The notes beneath the pieces were generated by a model. The model ran no database searches, had not been told where the DNA came from, and worked only from the letters and a program-made list of their open reading frames with translations. A stretch of DNA of 64,000 bases from Brachionus manjavacas. Lineage: Eukaryota > Rotifera > Eurotatoria > Ploima > Brachionidae. Of this stretch, positions 11,964 to 23,440 are shown piece after piece. The stretch's first letter is position 1. Each line of letters begins with the position of its first letter. Made by a program: the position numbers and the translations under genes. The stretch covers positions 496,001 through 560,000 of the forward strand of contig JAHQIY010000026.1 in the NCBI GenBank assembly GCA_019054805.1. The letters are read 5' to 3'.

Positions 11964-12710
11964 TAAATTGAAATATTATTTATAACAAATTTTTCGTGAT
12001 TATTTTTCCGCAATTGATTTTTACATTCTACAGCATTAGTTTTTAGTTTTTCATTCAGACTTTAAATGATAATGACTCTTACACTTTAAACTCAAGATGA
12101 GATTTCACGGCTTCACACTTGCTGTTTTTCGGCCAAATTTTCTCTTTCAATAAATTTAAATTAATATTCTAAAAATCTTTCTGTATAACTTACTTTCTTC
12201 TCTAGATTTATATTTTTCCTCTGAAAAAGCATTTAAAATTTACTTGGGCTTTTACTTATATTCTGGGAAAATATTCATTATAATTTTATTAATCTCATTT
12301 TAAATTTTACAGTTAAACTACGAGATGTTTTTTCTGTACTTCATTTCCTTTGAATTTTTTAGACAATTTTTCACTAAATTATTAGATATTGATTTTATTT
12401 TTACAAATACAAAAATTAAAGTCTATTGTGTTTTGATCAAATTTTTGCGTCATTCAAGCGAAGTTGTTTCATTATTTAAAAGTAATTGATTTTCACAATA
12501 AGCGATTATGAATTAATAGAATAAAAAATTTAAAAAATTAAAACTCAGTTTTTTTCTAGATTTCATATTTTAAATGCAAGTAAAATTTTTAAATTGAAAC
12601 ATTAGGAAAAAACATTGAGAAATTATGTAATTTTATTCATTCTTGATTTTAGCGTAAATAGAATAAATTAAACGATTGCACAAATATATAACATATCGTT
12701 TATTATGCAG

Positions 12711-13790
12711 GATTTTAAATCAAATTCTAACTGAGAATAATGAGCTAAAAAACTTTTTGGAAAAAATTAAGTCAAAATTTGAAATGCTTCTGTCGGAATA
12801 TAAAGAAATTGAAACAAAGATATATATTTCTGTGAAAGAAAATGAAGAACTCAAAAAAAAATTAGAAAATGTCCAAGTAAAAGAACTATTGAAGAAACCA
12901 TTCAAATTATTTTTTTCCTTATTAATAAGAATAAAATTTCATTTAGCACGCACAGAAAGATAGGACAAATCGGTTTGTTAAATTATGTGAAAAAGAGCAC
13001 TATCTAATAAAAGCGAGACTAGAACAAAGTTTGGATGAAAATAAAAATCTAATTTATAAATTAACGAATCTAGATTGAATAATTAATTTGATCAAAAAAT
13101 TTAAAAAACATTGTGGAAAATCATAAATATGCAGGATTTAACTTAGATATAAAATTTAAAATGTGGATTAAAATGTGGATTAAAAGATGAAATTGTTTAA
13201 TTGGACGAGGAAAATAAATTTTTAAATGATAAAATAAAATAAAAAAAATGCTGTCCTTTTCCCAACTAAGATGGAAATGAAAATAAAGATTTAAAGAAGA
13301 GAAAACATTTTGTGCTATCTCAATATGTATAATTTCATTAACAATTAAAAAAATTGAATATTTAGAAAAAAATGGAAATAAAGGAACAAGAAAAGAGAAA
13401 CATAGACAGTTTCAGTGGTGAAATCATGAATTTAGTAAAATATGAAAATTGAAGAAAAAAAGAAAAAAGAAATTGAGCTACAACAATCAATTGAAATAAA
13501 TAATGAACTTACTCAGCAATGTGAAAGCCTCGGATCCTCTATTGTCTTAGCTGAACAAGAAAATATTAAAATCAAGAAGAAAATACAAAAGCTTGAGTCA
13601 AAAAATGTTTTTTTATGTTTTTTAAATTTTTTTTCATTTTAAGCTCGAATTAACTACATCTAGCATTTCCTTCGAAGAGCTTCAACATAAAATGAGCATT
13701 TAAAATTCGACAATAAATGAATATAAACTTCAAAAATCAAAGCTAAATGAGACAATAAATAATCTTGAAAGAGAAAATGTAAAACTTTAA
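12711..13790 (+). pseudogene. Coiled-coil gene remnant, block in U2
   Basis: Exon A 12711-12876 follows ATTATGCAG. The intron 12877-12946 (GTAAAAG...ATTTAG) joins in phase to exon B 12947-13078 (AQKDRTNRFVKLCEKEHY, stop). Exon C starts at 13442 and exon D stops at 13788-13790. Exon A differs from the U1 block by a run of lysines (EELKKKLENVQ instead of EELKSKLENVQ), shared with U3 and U4. The in-phase A-B join is the best evidence that the parent was a real spliced gene. Confidence 0.55.
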
Positions 13791-14983
13791 TCTTACAATA
13801 ATTTGGAAATAAATTTAAATTTTTTTAAAGTTGAGATTTCACTGCTTCACACTTGCTGTTTTTCGGCCAAATTTTCTCTTTCAATAAATTTAAATTAATA
13901 TTCTAAAAATCTTTCTGTATAACTTACTTTCTTCTCTAGATTTATATTTTTCTTCTGAAAAAGCATTTAAAATTCACTTGAGCTATTACTAATATTCTAG
14001 GAAAATATTCATTATAATTTTATTAATCTCATATTAAATTTTACAGTTAAACTACGAGATGTTTTTTCCTTACTTCATTTCCTTCGAATTCTTTAGACAA
14101 CTTTTCACTAAATAATTAGATATTGATTTTATTTTTACAAATACAAAAATTAAAGTCTATTGTGTTTTGATCAAATTTTTGCGTCATTCAAGCCAAGTTG
14201 TTTCATTATTTAAAAGTAATTGATTTTCACAATAAGCGATTATGAATTAATAGAATAAAAATTTAAAAAATTAAAACTCAGTTTTTTTCTAGATTTCATA
14301 TTTTAAATGCAAGTAAAATTTTTAAACTGAAACATTAGGAAAAAACATTGAGAAATTATGTAATTTAATTCATTCTTGATTTTAGCGTAAACAGAATAAA
14401 TTAAACGATTGCACAAATATATAACTATTTAATCACTCTGTGTTTGTGGTATTGGATAGTATCAATCAGCGTGTATATTCCATAATTTGTAGATCATTCT
14501 TATATAAAGCCATACTGTGTATCTAGATTATTAACTCTTCGATAAATCTTAGATAAAAATTATTTTGAAAACTAATTTGCAATTGTTCTAAGTTTAATAT
14601 TTACTTTATAGTCATTTAGGGTTCTATGTACTTTTCAATTATATAAAACATTTAATAAAACCCATATTGGAAATATAGGGTATTTCGTTGTTTTTGATCA
14701 TTTTTTGATTATCTTTGCCACTTTTAGAGTTCATAAATACATCCTTATTTAATCATTAAAAATTAAATTATACGATGGTGATTCGACAAAATTAAAATTT
14801 GGGTGTATACAATTTTATTTGTTCCATAAAGAGTCAAATATTGTCTGTTTCAAAAATAGATAAGAAAAATCTAAATTTTTTCATTAAGTTTTTTATAATT
14901 CTATAAAAGTTATCATGTGAGATTCCAAGAGATAGTTTTTCAACAATTTTGACTCAAATTAATTTTAAAATTTTTCTGATAAA

Positions 14984-15387
14984 GAACAATACACTGTTTC
15001 CATTGAAATTTTGCCCTTTTATATTTTATTTAAAAAAGAGGGTTCAACTTAATTTTTATATCAAAATAAAGGTTTTTTACTCATCTTTCGGCAAAATTAT
15101 CTAATTTTTTTAGATTTCCAAAAAAAATGTCAATTTTGGCAAGATGAAAATCTACATTTTTTCATAATAAACTTTACAATTTTACTTGCAAGCAGTCGTT
15201 GTTTCTTTTTTTTCTTGGTGAAAAAGAATAATTCTCTATTAAGGATTTATTTTGCTTAGAATTGAATTAAATAACAATTTAAAAATAATAAAAAATATCT
15301 TTTGATAAAAGTTATGTAATTTTTAAATAAAAATTCAGATTAAAGATGCAGAAAACTTAATGAACCTTATTAAATACTTAAAATCTT
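14984..15387 (+). repeat. Left terminal inverted repeat, Spy-like copy 1
   Basis: 404 bp matching the complement of 25413-25816 apart from a few single-base and homopolymer differences (for example TTATGTAATT here versus TTAGATAATT). Homology ends after AATACTTAAAATCTT. Confidence 0.85.
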
Positions 15388-16107
15388 ATTTTATATTTAT
15401 TTAATTTATTTTTAAAAAACAATGATTTATTTTATTTGGGATGATATTCATGATTTGAAAAATTTTTTTATCTAAATGATTATTTCCCTTTAAAGGCTTT
15501 ACCAAAATAAAAAGGTAAATAATTTAAAGTATTTTGGATTATCAATAATTTACTTATTTTTGATCATAAATTTTTTTTCATCAATTATCGACTACTTTTT
15601 AAAAAGAAATAAAAATGAAAAAAAATGAATTTAAACCAGTAACGCAGAGGAAAGCAAAAGCAATTAAAAATTTAATATAATCTAAAATATTTAAACTTTT
15701 TGTTAAGTTTTATTTTGTTTCATTTGTCAATATTCATTTTGAAATATTATTTTCAATTTATTTTTTCCATATTAATGATTTAAAATTAATAAAAAATTAT
15801 AGCATACATCTCAAGAAAAATTTTTTTAATTGTTTATTGAAACAAAATTTTCAAAAAATGATTAGTCATTTTAAAAAATGAATTTTTTGATTTTGAAATT
15901 TCAGTCAGTCTCTTTTTAACCTAGCTCAAAATTTTAATGGCCTTATGAAATCTGTTTTAAAAGAAGTTTGAACCGATTTCTTTGTATTTTGATCTTCTTT
16001 TCTAATCTATTTTTTTACTCAAAAAAGTTTCTTTAAGCTTTTCTTTACCATCCGGTTTCAACTTGTTTTTTTTCATTAATATTTCTTTTATAAAGTGAGT
16101 TCGTTCA
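15388..16107. other. AT-rich subterminal region, no clear gene
   Basis: Mostly A/T runs. One short frame, ATG at 15615 (MKKNEFKPVTQRKAKAIKNL, stop), is open in copy 1 but shifted in copy 2 by one A, so it is weak. It might hold upstream exons of the plus-strand membrane-protein gene that follows. Confidence 0.4.
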
Positions 16108-16776
16108 ATGCGTTTTTGGAGAAATTTTGGTCAAGTACAAAAATTGCAGCTAAAAAAGTCTTCGATTTCAACGAATTTGACAGTTTCAAACTTTTTGAAC
16201 AATTCTAAAAATTCAATAGATATCAGAATTGATATAAATATGATATCAATGACCAGATTTTTTATAGTTCTTTTGACTGTATTTTTAATTTGCTTATCTG
16301 TATCATTACTGAAAAAATTATTTTTCAAAAAAATGTAATTTCTTTTTCTAAAAGCTGAGCAATTTTTTTATTTTTAAATTAAGAACCCAAATTCAGATTT
16401 GAACTTAAGTATTGGTCAAAATGGTGTCTCACGTTTTTCAGCTGATAATCGGAATCAGATTTTGGTAATAAATTGTCTTGCATTTTCCTTTTAAATATTT
16501 TTAAAGGGCCAGGACCAAAATGTTCCTATAATTGATCGACAGCCTTGTCTGTGCGCACAACCAAAATTTGCCAAAGCATTTTTGAGAGATCTTAACGAGG
16601 TTTTTTCAAAAATATCTTATAAAAGAATAAGCAAAATTTTTTTTAAGCTTCAATCTGCAATCGTTTCTGAAGAAGTGTATAATCAGACAAATGACGATAG
16701 CTTCGAAGTAATTTACAAAGATAAAAAAATGGCATTTTTTTACACAATTTCATTAAAAGGATGTTTGTATTTATGA
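16108..16776 (+). pseudogene. Small spliced membrane-protein gene of the transposon, copy 1
   Basis: Three exons can be inferred. Exon 1 (to about 16333) has the polar stretch SSISTNLTVSNFLNNSKNS and one transmembrane helix (FFIVLLTVFLICLSVSLL). A short intron ends at TTAAATTAAG, exon 2 is 16384-16464 (27 codons), the intron 16465-16506 (42 nt, GTAATA...AAAG) follows, and exon 3 is 16507-16776 with a CLC motif and stop. Exons 2 and 3 join in phase. In this copy exon 1 is one base out of phase in two A-runs relative to copy 2, while exon 3 is intact here and broken in copy 2. Not recognised; single-pass topology is inferred from hydrophobicity. Confidence 0.5.
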
Positions 16777-17159
16777 AAACCAATATGAAAATTCTCAATT
16801 TTTAAGGGAACATTTTAAATTAGAAAAACTAAATGATACTGATTCAACCAGAACAAGAGAATTAGTTTCTCATCCTGTTTCATGTTTCTGATCCATTGTT
16901 TTTGTATTAATATTTCCTTCTAACTTGTTCTGGTTAATTGTCTTTGTTGCTTTTTGTATAATTTAATTGTAAAAAATTTGCTGCGATCCATTAAAATTTT
17001 GTAAATATATTAGTTGTAATTAATATTTAATTTTTTTACTTATCAACATATATTTAAAAAATCAACATACGTCTAAATTTTTTTTTTGTTATAACGTTTA
17101 AATGTTAGTAAATAGAAAATGAATTAATAATTTGTTTATTCAAAAAAATTTTAAAAAAA

Positions 17160-18313
17160 TTAAAAACTATTGATTAAATAATAAAATGAATAACTGATGG
17201 TTGCTTTTTGAAAATAAAAATGATCTCTCTTCTTTTTCAGATTTTTTCCATATTTAGATAATTTTTTGACAGTTTTATATATATCATCAACCACATAAAA
17301 ATCATTTTTTAGCTTAAAAATTGAAACAGTATGGCCTGGTTTGTTTAAAGTTGCACAAAGAAAATTATAGTTTCTATTATCACATGTTATAACATCTGGT
17401 AATTCATGGATAAAAATGTTCTTCTCTGCTGATTTTATAAACAAAAATGTAGGCTGATTAAAAAATTTAACGTTGAATTCAAAAGTCAACTTGCATGACT
17501 TGCATCTTTCTTCATTTTCAGCTGATAACTTAATTTTTGAATTAGATTTTTTAAAAAGTATGACATCAGATTCTTTGGGAATATTTCTCTCATTTTTTTC
17601 ACATCTTGAACAACTTTGTTGAATAAATACATACTTTTGAAATTCTTTTAAATTCTTTGAAAAATTATCTTCTTCATTATTATCAAGTGATATTTCAATA
17701 AAATTTTCAGAAAAATTTAATTTTGTATCATAGCTCATTATTTGTTTAATCCATAATTCTTTAGCTTTATCGAAATTCTTTTATCCACTTCATCTATAAT
17801 GTCTTTTATAACTATAGTCAACTTGTTACTTATTATATTTTGAAAATAAGAAGAATTTTTTATAAAGATACCAGAATGCTAAAAGAATATAATCAATTGA
17901 GCAAGTTTTTGAAACAAAAACGTTTTTTTCCCCTTTGTATTCAATGAAAGCTCCCCACTTTGGTATGTGATTTTTGAATGATTCAATACTTGTTAAATCG
18001 TTTGATGATATTTCATGAGTTTGATTCAATTCCTTTTGAAGGATTTCAATTTCAATATCACTTGAATCTGAACAACTAGTAGTATATTCCGAATCACTTG
18101 AACTTTCTTTTCTACTTCTCTTTCCTTTAATATTTTTCGGTTTGTTAGGCAACTGTTGATTCTGTATATCGATAGGAATTTCGTTTAAATGTCTTCCTTT
18201 TGATATGATACCAGGTGTTCTATATTTTAAATAGCTTAAATAATAAATCACAGTTGCGACATGGCTACAGCATCCGACTATTCGACGACCTGACAAACAT
18301 GTGCATATATGAG
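17160..18313 (-). pseudogene. SWIM zinc finger plus cysteine-peptidase-like exon (transposase C-terminus), copy 1
   Basis: The exon starts at 18313 after a TATTTAAG acceptor and continues the transposase in phase. It first encodes a SWIM-type CxCx(n)CxH finger (ICTCLSGRRIVGCCSH) followed by YYLSYLKYRTPG, a block I associate with the C-terminus of ISL2EU-like transposases. A Ser/Glu-rich linker (about 18150-18000) leads to KTCSIDYILLAFW (candidate nucleophile Cys, codon 17901-17903), a CxxC...CxxC pair (QSCSRCEK, ERCKSCKL), PGHTVSIF (candidate His, 17331-17333) and VVDD (candidate Asp, 17283-17288). Cys-His-Asp order and spacing resemble deubiquitinase or Ulp-type peptidases. The frame shifts at about 17860 and 17782, both homopolymers that are longer in copy 2. 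The peptidase call is inference; the SWIM finger is clear. Confidence 0.65.
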
Positions 18314-18373
18314 CTTAAATAAAAATTAAAATCAAAAGATTACCTAGTAAATAGTGTAAAATTTTGAATTTAC

Positions 18374-20199
18374 CTTGAATTGACTTCGAATGATTTAATC
18401 CAGGTATATATTTGATAAAAACTTTGTATGTATTTTTAAACTGTTTAACATAGCTGGTTTGCCCAATATCTTTTAGATTTTTTTAGATCTTCTATGACGT
18501 GAAATTATTTCAAATGCAAGGATTTTTTGAATTTTCATATTCATCAGTTAAAACCCTATTTGACATATTCTTCATCAATCTTGAGCTAACAATGTAAGCT
18601 GTTTTATTAAATAAAAGGTCATCAGCGTAGGCTCTAGCTTGCTTTAACTGATATGATCCAAGAAATAACTTTCTCATCATTTGTTTTGGTCTTAGAATTG
18701 GAAAATCAACAATACTTGAAATCGAAATAGATGCTATCAATTTTGTTTCCAAATGTTTTCCTATTAAAAACTCTAATTCATTCTTGGTTATTTTTGATTT
18801 TCTAATCATTCTTCGCGCAATTTTTTTCCATGATTTCCATCAGGGGAACAACTAATATGGCTGAAATTAATCATTGCTGATGCTATTCGATAGTCAATTT
18901 GAATATGACCAATAGCTGTATTTCGAACATTTTCTAAAGCCCTAAATTTTTTAATTTCGCCGATTTTTTTCAACTATGAATCGACACTTAATTAATCAAA
19001 TAAAATTTTAATAAAAAAAACATAATTTAATTTACCTTTGTTACCATTCGTGTTTCATTAGCCTGTTTGGTAGAAAGCTGTTTAGATTTTAAATTAGACT
19101 CATCCAAATCATTATTTAAAAACTGCTGACAAGTTGGAATTTTTACATCAAAATCGTATTTTTCTCTAAGTTGTAATACGACATCTCTAAATCCTTTTAA
19201 ATAAATCTTTTATTTTTAACAATTCACATAATAAAATTCTTTAGTGCAAATTATAAATTTTTACAAACCTCTATCGAGAAAGATAATTGTTTTTCCAGGA
19301 AGAAGAATCTTTTCTTTTAGAGCTAAGTCTGTCTTCAATATATATTCAAATATACAAGCATCGTTCATATTTGCAGAAAATGATCCATAACAGTCAATAA
19401 TATATCCATCACTACAGCATATAATAAAAGGCTTAAGTAATGATGTTGATTTTTGAACACTCCAACTTTTATACTGGAAGTTATTATTCTGACTTTTTTC
19501 AATGCGAGTATAGGTACCATCACAAACAATAACAAGTTCTTCATTCTTAATTGATAGAAGTTCTGTTACCATTTCATTGTTGTGTTTCAAAAAAAATTCT
19601 CTTTTTCTATCAGCTCCAAGAAAAAATGGAACAAAATCATCGTTTATTGCCTTTCGTATTTGAGACAAGTATTTACTAATGGCTTGTTGAGAACATCCCT
19701 TTTAAAAATTTTAGCAAGTACTGATTGGTTTGTTCCTGTTCTTAACCAGTATCGATAAAGAGCAATCAGCTGTTCTTTCGAACGATTTTTACTATTTTTT
19801 ATGCTAGTGATGAATTTAGAAAAGTCTAAAAATTGTTTTTTTGTCCAACCTGTAATTTCAATACAATGTGAGTCTTGAACAGAAGAAATATCTTTAAATT
19901 TTTCAAACACACTTTTTTCACCGACTTCAAACATATCAAACATTTTTATTAATTGATTCTTATAATTTTTTTTTTGTACGAATTTGACCATAAAGTTCCT
20001 CTTTAATACAACCATTATTATCAAGATGGTTTCTGCAGCATCTTGCATTTTCATCAATAATTATTCTTTTCATTTTGAATGCATGAATAATTGAATTTTT
20101 ATTAATTGTTCGCAGTTTAATCCTATCAGAACGCTTCCGTCTACAAATAAAACAGCAATTATGCGAATTTATAGCTGTTTCTATCTTTTTCGTGGACAT
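18374..20199 (-). pseudogene. DDE transposase (Spy/ISL2EU/Harbinger-related), copy 1
   Basis: Exon 1 (20199-19269) starts MSTKKIETAINS and carries a C2CH finger (C16, C19, C54, H58). It continues with a helical region (WTKKQFLDF, YRYWLRTGTNQSVLAKIF) and the catalytic core with VCDGTYTRIEKS (D1, codon 19519-19521), ANMNDACIF (D2, 19360-19362) and FLDRGFRD (D3, 19273-19275), split by a 75-nt intron (19194-19268). Exon 2 (19193-19036) has QANETRMVTK (E, 19054-19056). A 62-nt intron precedes exon 3 (18973-18374) with HIQIDYRIASAMINF and LGSYQLKQARAYAD. The join to the SWIM exon is in phase. Frame breaks shared with copy 2 lie at about 19702 (one base short in AAAAGGG) and about 18833; the break at 19965 is private. 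It would bind the TIRs and cut and rejoin the element. Confidence 0.85.
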
Positions 20200-20518
20200 T
20201 TTAATTTATTTTTTTATCTAAAAAATGAAGATTGAGTTCTTAAAAATTTCATAAAAATAATATTTTGTGTTATTATCGATTAGAGTGATATAATAAATAT
20301 AGTTTAAACTTTTATTTGAAAAAAATACAAAAAAAATTGAAAAATCTACTTTGATTTTTTGGTTTCATTAACTTTTTTATCTGACATTTTACTCTTGATT
20401 CTTCTGTTAAAACTTTAATACAAATGTAAATTATGCACAGTTTTGTATAAATAGATTTCACTGTAAGAAGACAAGCTCCGATAAACACTAGATCCTAAAT
20501 AGATAACAAATTTTAAAT

Positions 20519-21102
20519 TCAAATCTTCAAATAAAAAAATACTTTTAATCCAACAAAATAAAAAATTCTGTTTTTTTCTTCATCGTATAATCCAAATGAG
20601 AACATAAGCCAACAAGCGAACTCATTATTTTTAAATAAGAGCCATTCAATTGTCTCTTCTACATTTTTTATGTCGCTAATTGCTATTGTTTCCCTAATTA
20701 TAATTAGAACTTGTTCTTCATTTATTTTAAACCTAACAAAAGAAATTAGAGTAAGAAAATTAAAATTTACTGCAATCAAAAATTACCTTTTAATTTTTTG
20801 ACATGTTTCTGAATTTTTTGATGGTAAAATAAAATGCCTCCATCCCGTGGATAAAAACCAATCTGAGAATCGCCAAAAATAATTGGTAGATATTTGTCGA
20901 AACAATTCAATGAATGATTTGGAGATATTGAAAATTCAATAATTTTTAGGCAACGAAGTTTATCATCACATGCCACAGCGTTGCTTACACCATGAAAAGT
21001 GTTTGGAGGAAAATGACTAGAAAATGTTTCAGTGTTTACATTTTTTTTATTAGAAATTATATGGGCAGATGATAAAGTTTTACTTTTTTGAAATTTAAAC
21101 AA
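20519..21102 (-). pseudogene. Unrecognised minus-strand gene upstream of the transposase, copy 1
   Basis: Two open stretches are separated by a likely 54-nt intron (about 20733-20786, GTAATTTT...TTGTTAG). The first (21102-20787) includes NTFHGVSNAVACDDKL and FYPRDGGILFYHQKIQKH; the second (to 20519) includes INEEQVLIIIRETIAI and ACWLMFSFGLYDEEKN. The upstream open end begins at TTG, so the true start probably lies in an exon not seen. The two parts are one base out of phase at the junction in both copies. It lies between the transposase start and the minisatellite and is transcribed in the same direction as the transposase, so it could be its 5' exons or a separate second protein. No motif recognised. 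Confidence 0.45.
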
Positions 21103-21255
21103 AATAAAAAAAGAAAAAAATATATAATTGCATCTCCTTTTAGATTTTGTTTGAAAAAAATTATTTTACTACAACTTTTTTATCGAAATAAAAAAATATT
21201 ATATTTTTAAGAATATCTTTTTTGAATCAAGTTTCAGCGAAAATTCTTACTTTTT

Positions 21256-21743
21256 AACATAAAAAATCGATATTGACCTCAATAAAGATTTTTATACTAA
21301 AAAAACTTATTTTAAGGCAGAAAACATATCTTTAAAAAAGATAAAAATTATAGTTTTTTCTTCCAAATTCTATTTTTTTAACATAAAAAATCGATATTGA
21401 CCTCAATAAAGATTTTTATACTAAAAAACTTATTTTAAGGCAGAAAACATATCTTTAAAAAAGATAAAAATTATAGTTTTTTCTTCCAAATTCTATTTTT
21501 TAACATAAAAAATCGATATTGACCTCAATAAAGATTTTTATACTTAAAAAACTTATTTTAAGGCAGAAAACATATCTTTAAAAAAGATAAAAATTATAGT
21601 TTTTTCTTCCAAATTCTATTTTTTTAACATAAAAAATCGATATTGACCTCAATAAAGATTTTTATACTAAAAAACTTATTTTAAGGCAGAAAACATATCT
21701 TTAGAAAAGATAAAAATTATGGTTTTTTCTTCCAAATTCTATA
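21256..21743. repeat. Minisatellite, 4 units of about 123 bp, copy 1
   Basis: Units begin at AACATAAAAAATCGATATTG at 21256, 21380, 21502 and 21626. Each contains the palindrome ATCTTTAAAAAAGAT and ends with TTCTTCCAAATTCTAT. The last unit has two substitutions (AGAAAAGAT, TTATGG) found also in the last unit of copy 2. The block sits between the divergently oriented transposase-side genes and the homeodomain gene, where a shared promoter or transposase-binding region would lie; that role is inference. Confidence 0.85.
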
Positions 21744-21842
21744 TCTTTTACCTTAAAAATTTTTTCTTGTCGTTAGTATTTTAATTTTAGATTTTTTGAT
21801 ATAATTATTATTCCAATATTTTATTTTAATCTTTTTATCTTG

Positions 21843-22406
21843 ATGTTTAAGATTATTTTTAAAATGGCATTAATTCGTTATTCAAACATTTTACTCACTT
21901 CACTTAGAGCTTCAGCTAACTTAAGCTGGAGATTTTCTACCAATGCTTTTAAAATGTTTTTTAATTCTTCGAAAGTCTCTTTTCGAAGTTTATCGAAAAG
22001 TTTTCAATACATTTATCAATAAAAAACAGTCCAAGAAAAATGATAATCAGCCTATTAAGAAAAATTCAAAAAAACGAATAAATTTTAAAAATCGCAGGAT
22101 TCTTTACGATGCACTCATATACCAAAAAAGATTTTCTCGAAATGAAAAGATTCAATTAGCTAAAAAACAAATTTGTCGGTCCGTCAAATATCAAGATGGA
22201 TTTCAAATTCAAGAAATAAAAAATTTAATTCGTCTAAACGCATATCATTAAACGAAGAAATAAAACTGAATGAATTTTTTGAAAATGTGTGTGCATATCC
22301 ACAAAAAGAACAAATATCTGAATTGGCAGAGAATCTCGAGATCACAAGAAGACAAATCAGTCAATGGTTTTACAGAAAAAGAAGAAAAGAATTAAAAAAA
22401 AAATAA
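21843..22406 (+). pseudogene. Double-homeodomain gene, copy 1 (frameshifted)
   Basis: Same gene as at 39202-39774, with two frame breaks here: extra bases at TTTATCGAAAAGTTTTC (about 21998) and a missing A at GCTAAAAAACAAATTTG (about 22166). Both homeodomains can be read in pieces: the first ends RQISRWISNSRNKKF, the second ends RRQISQWFYRKRRKELKK. Because copy 2 is uninterrupted, the breaks may be recent decay or assembly error. Confidence 0.75.
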
Positions 22407-23440
22407 ATCAATTTAATTTTATGTAAATTTTTTTTAAATAAATTTTTACTTGCTAAATACAATAATTAACTTTTTAAACATAGTGTATATTTTATTAGAT
22501 TATTAATAGCGATAAAAAAATTTAGAGAAAAGGAAAAATATCATTTTTTTAGAATATCACTTTTATTTCAAAAAACAATGTTTAATTTTAAATTTCACTT
22601 GAATGATAAAATCTTAATTTTTGCATCTGAACTTGGTTTTTGATTCAGGAAAATAGATGGATAAATTCGAACGAATCATCATTTTATTGGAATTTTTTAT
22701 AAGATATTTAATATTCACATTTATTTAACAAAAATATAAAATTACAAATAAACAAATAAATTATTTACCATTAATGGTATTGTGAATTTAAAAAACAGAA
22801 AATAGAATAAAAAATTTTATTTAAGGCGATAAAGTGTAACATACTTTGTTGCAGTTTGTGGCCTTATTTTTTCTAATATTTTTATTAACTCTAATTTTGA
22901 TTTATCAAAACATGATGAATTTTTTTCTATTTGTTTTTGAAATTCACAACACCCCAAAAAATCAAATCAAATGTCAAAAAGAGCCCAAATCTGAGCTGAA
23001 GAATAAATAGGTTTTTTTTAATGTTATATTTTTGTGACATGATTTGGATTCGAATTCTTAATAAAAAAATATTATCTCTTTTTACTCATTTACATATGCA
23101 ATGAATTATCAATAATCATTTGAATTTAATAACTTTAAAAAACTTAAAAACTTTCATAATTTTATTTAACCTGCAAATCTAAGACTTATTCATTTTTTTA
23201 TGCTGACTGTTTTAAGTCCTAATGCTCCTGCAAATTAATCACAATTTTACTTGTGGTACTCTACAAATAGCACCAATTGTCATTAAAAAAGCTGACCTCG
23301 TATCCTTGAGCCACTTATTGATTAGAAAAATTTAATAATTAATATTTAATTTTTTAATCGTTTTTTATAATTGTGGTTAAAAACTATTATAAACTTTAAA
23401 AGACTTTATTCTAATACAATTGAAGTTTTTTGTTTTGGTA
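22407..23440. other. AT-rich stretch with one short minus-strand coding-like segment
   Basis: No convincing gene. On the minus strand 22966-22817 reads CCEFQKQIEKNSSCFDKSKL...TATKYVTLYRLK and then a stop, with a balanced amino-acid mix. It could be a last exon converging on the homeodomain gene. A 37-codon frame on the same strand begins at about 23040 (MSQKYNIKKNLFILQLRFG). Neither is recognised. Confidence 0.35.

Larger units (their letters stand above)
3709..12100. repeat. Array unit U1 (rearranged copy, empty Spy site)
   Basis: First unit of the tandem array inside the window. It shares the landmark order of the later units (coiled-coil block, AAATTT site, RT relic, Tigger derivative). 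It differs by an extra, internally deleted coiled-coil block at about 5431-7612, which makes it longer than the roughly 6.26-kb units to its right. The left border is where homology to the other unit starts resumes after the LINE relic (TTTCACTGCTTCACAC). Confidence 0.75.

Noticed and set aside
15615..15680. 21-codon frame MKKNEFKPVTQRKAKAIKNL at the left of the transposon
   Set aside because: Shifted by one A-run base in copy 2 and too short to support.
21256..21743. CRISPR array
   Set aside because: The whole 123-bp unit repeats; there are no variable spacers, and the setting is a eukaryotic transposon.
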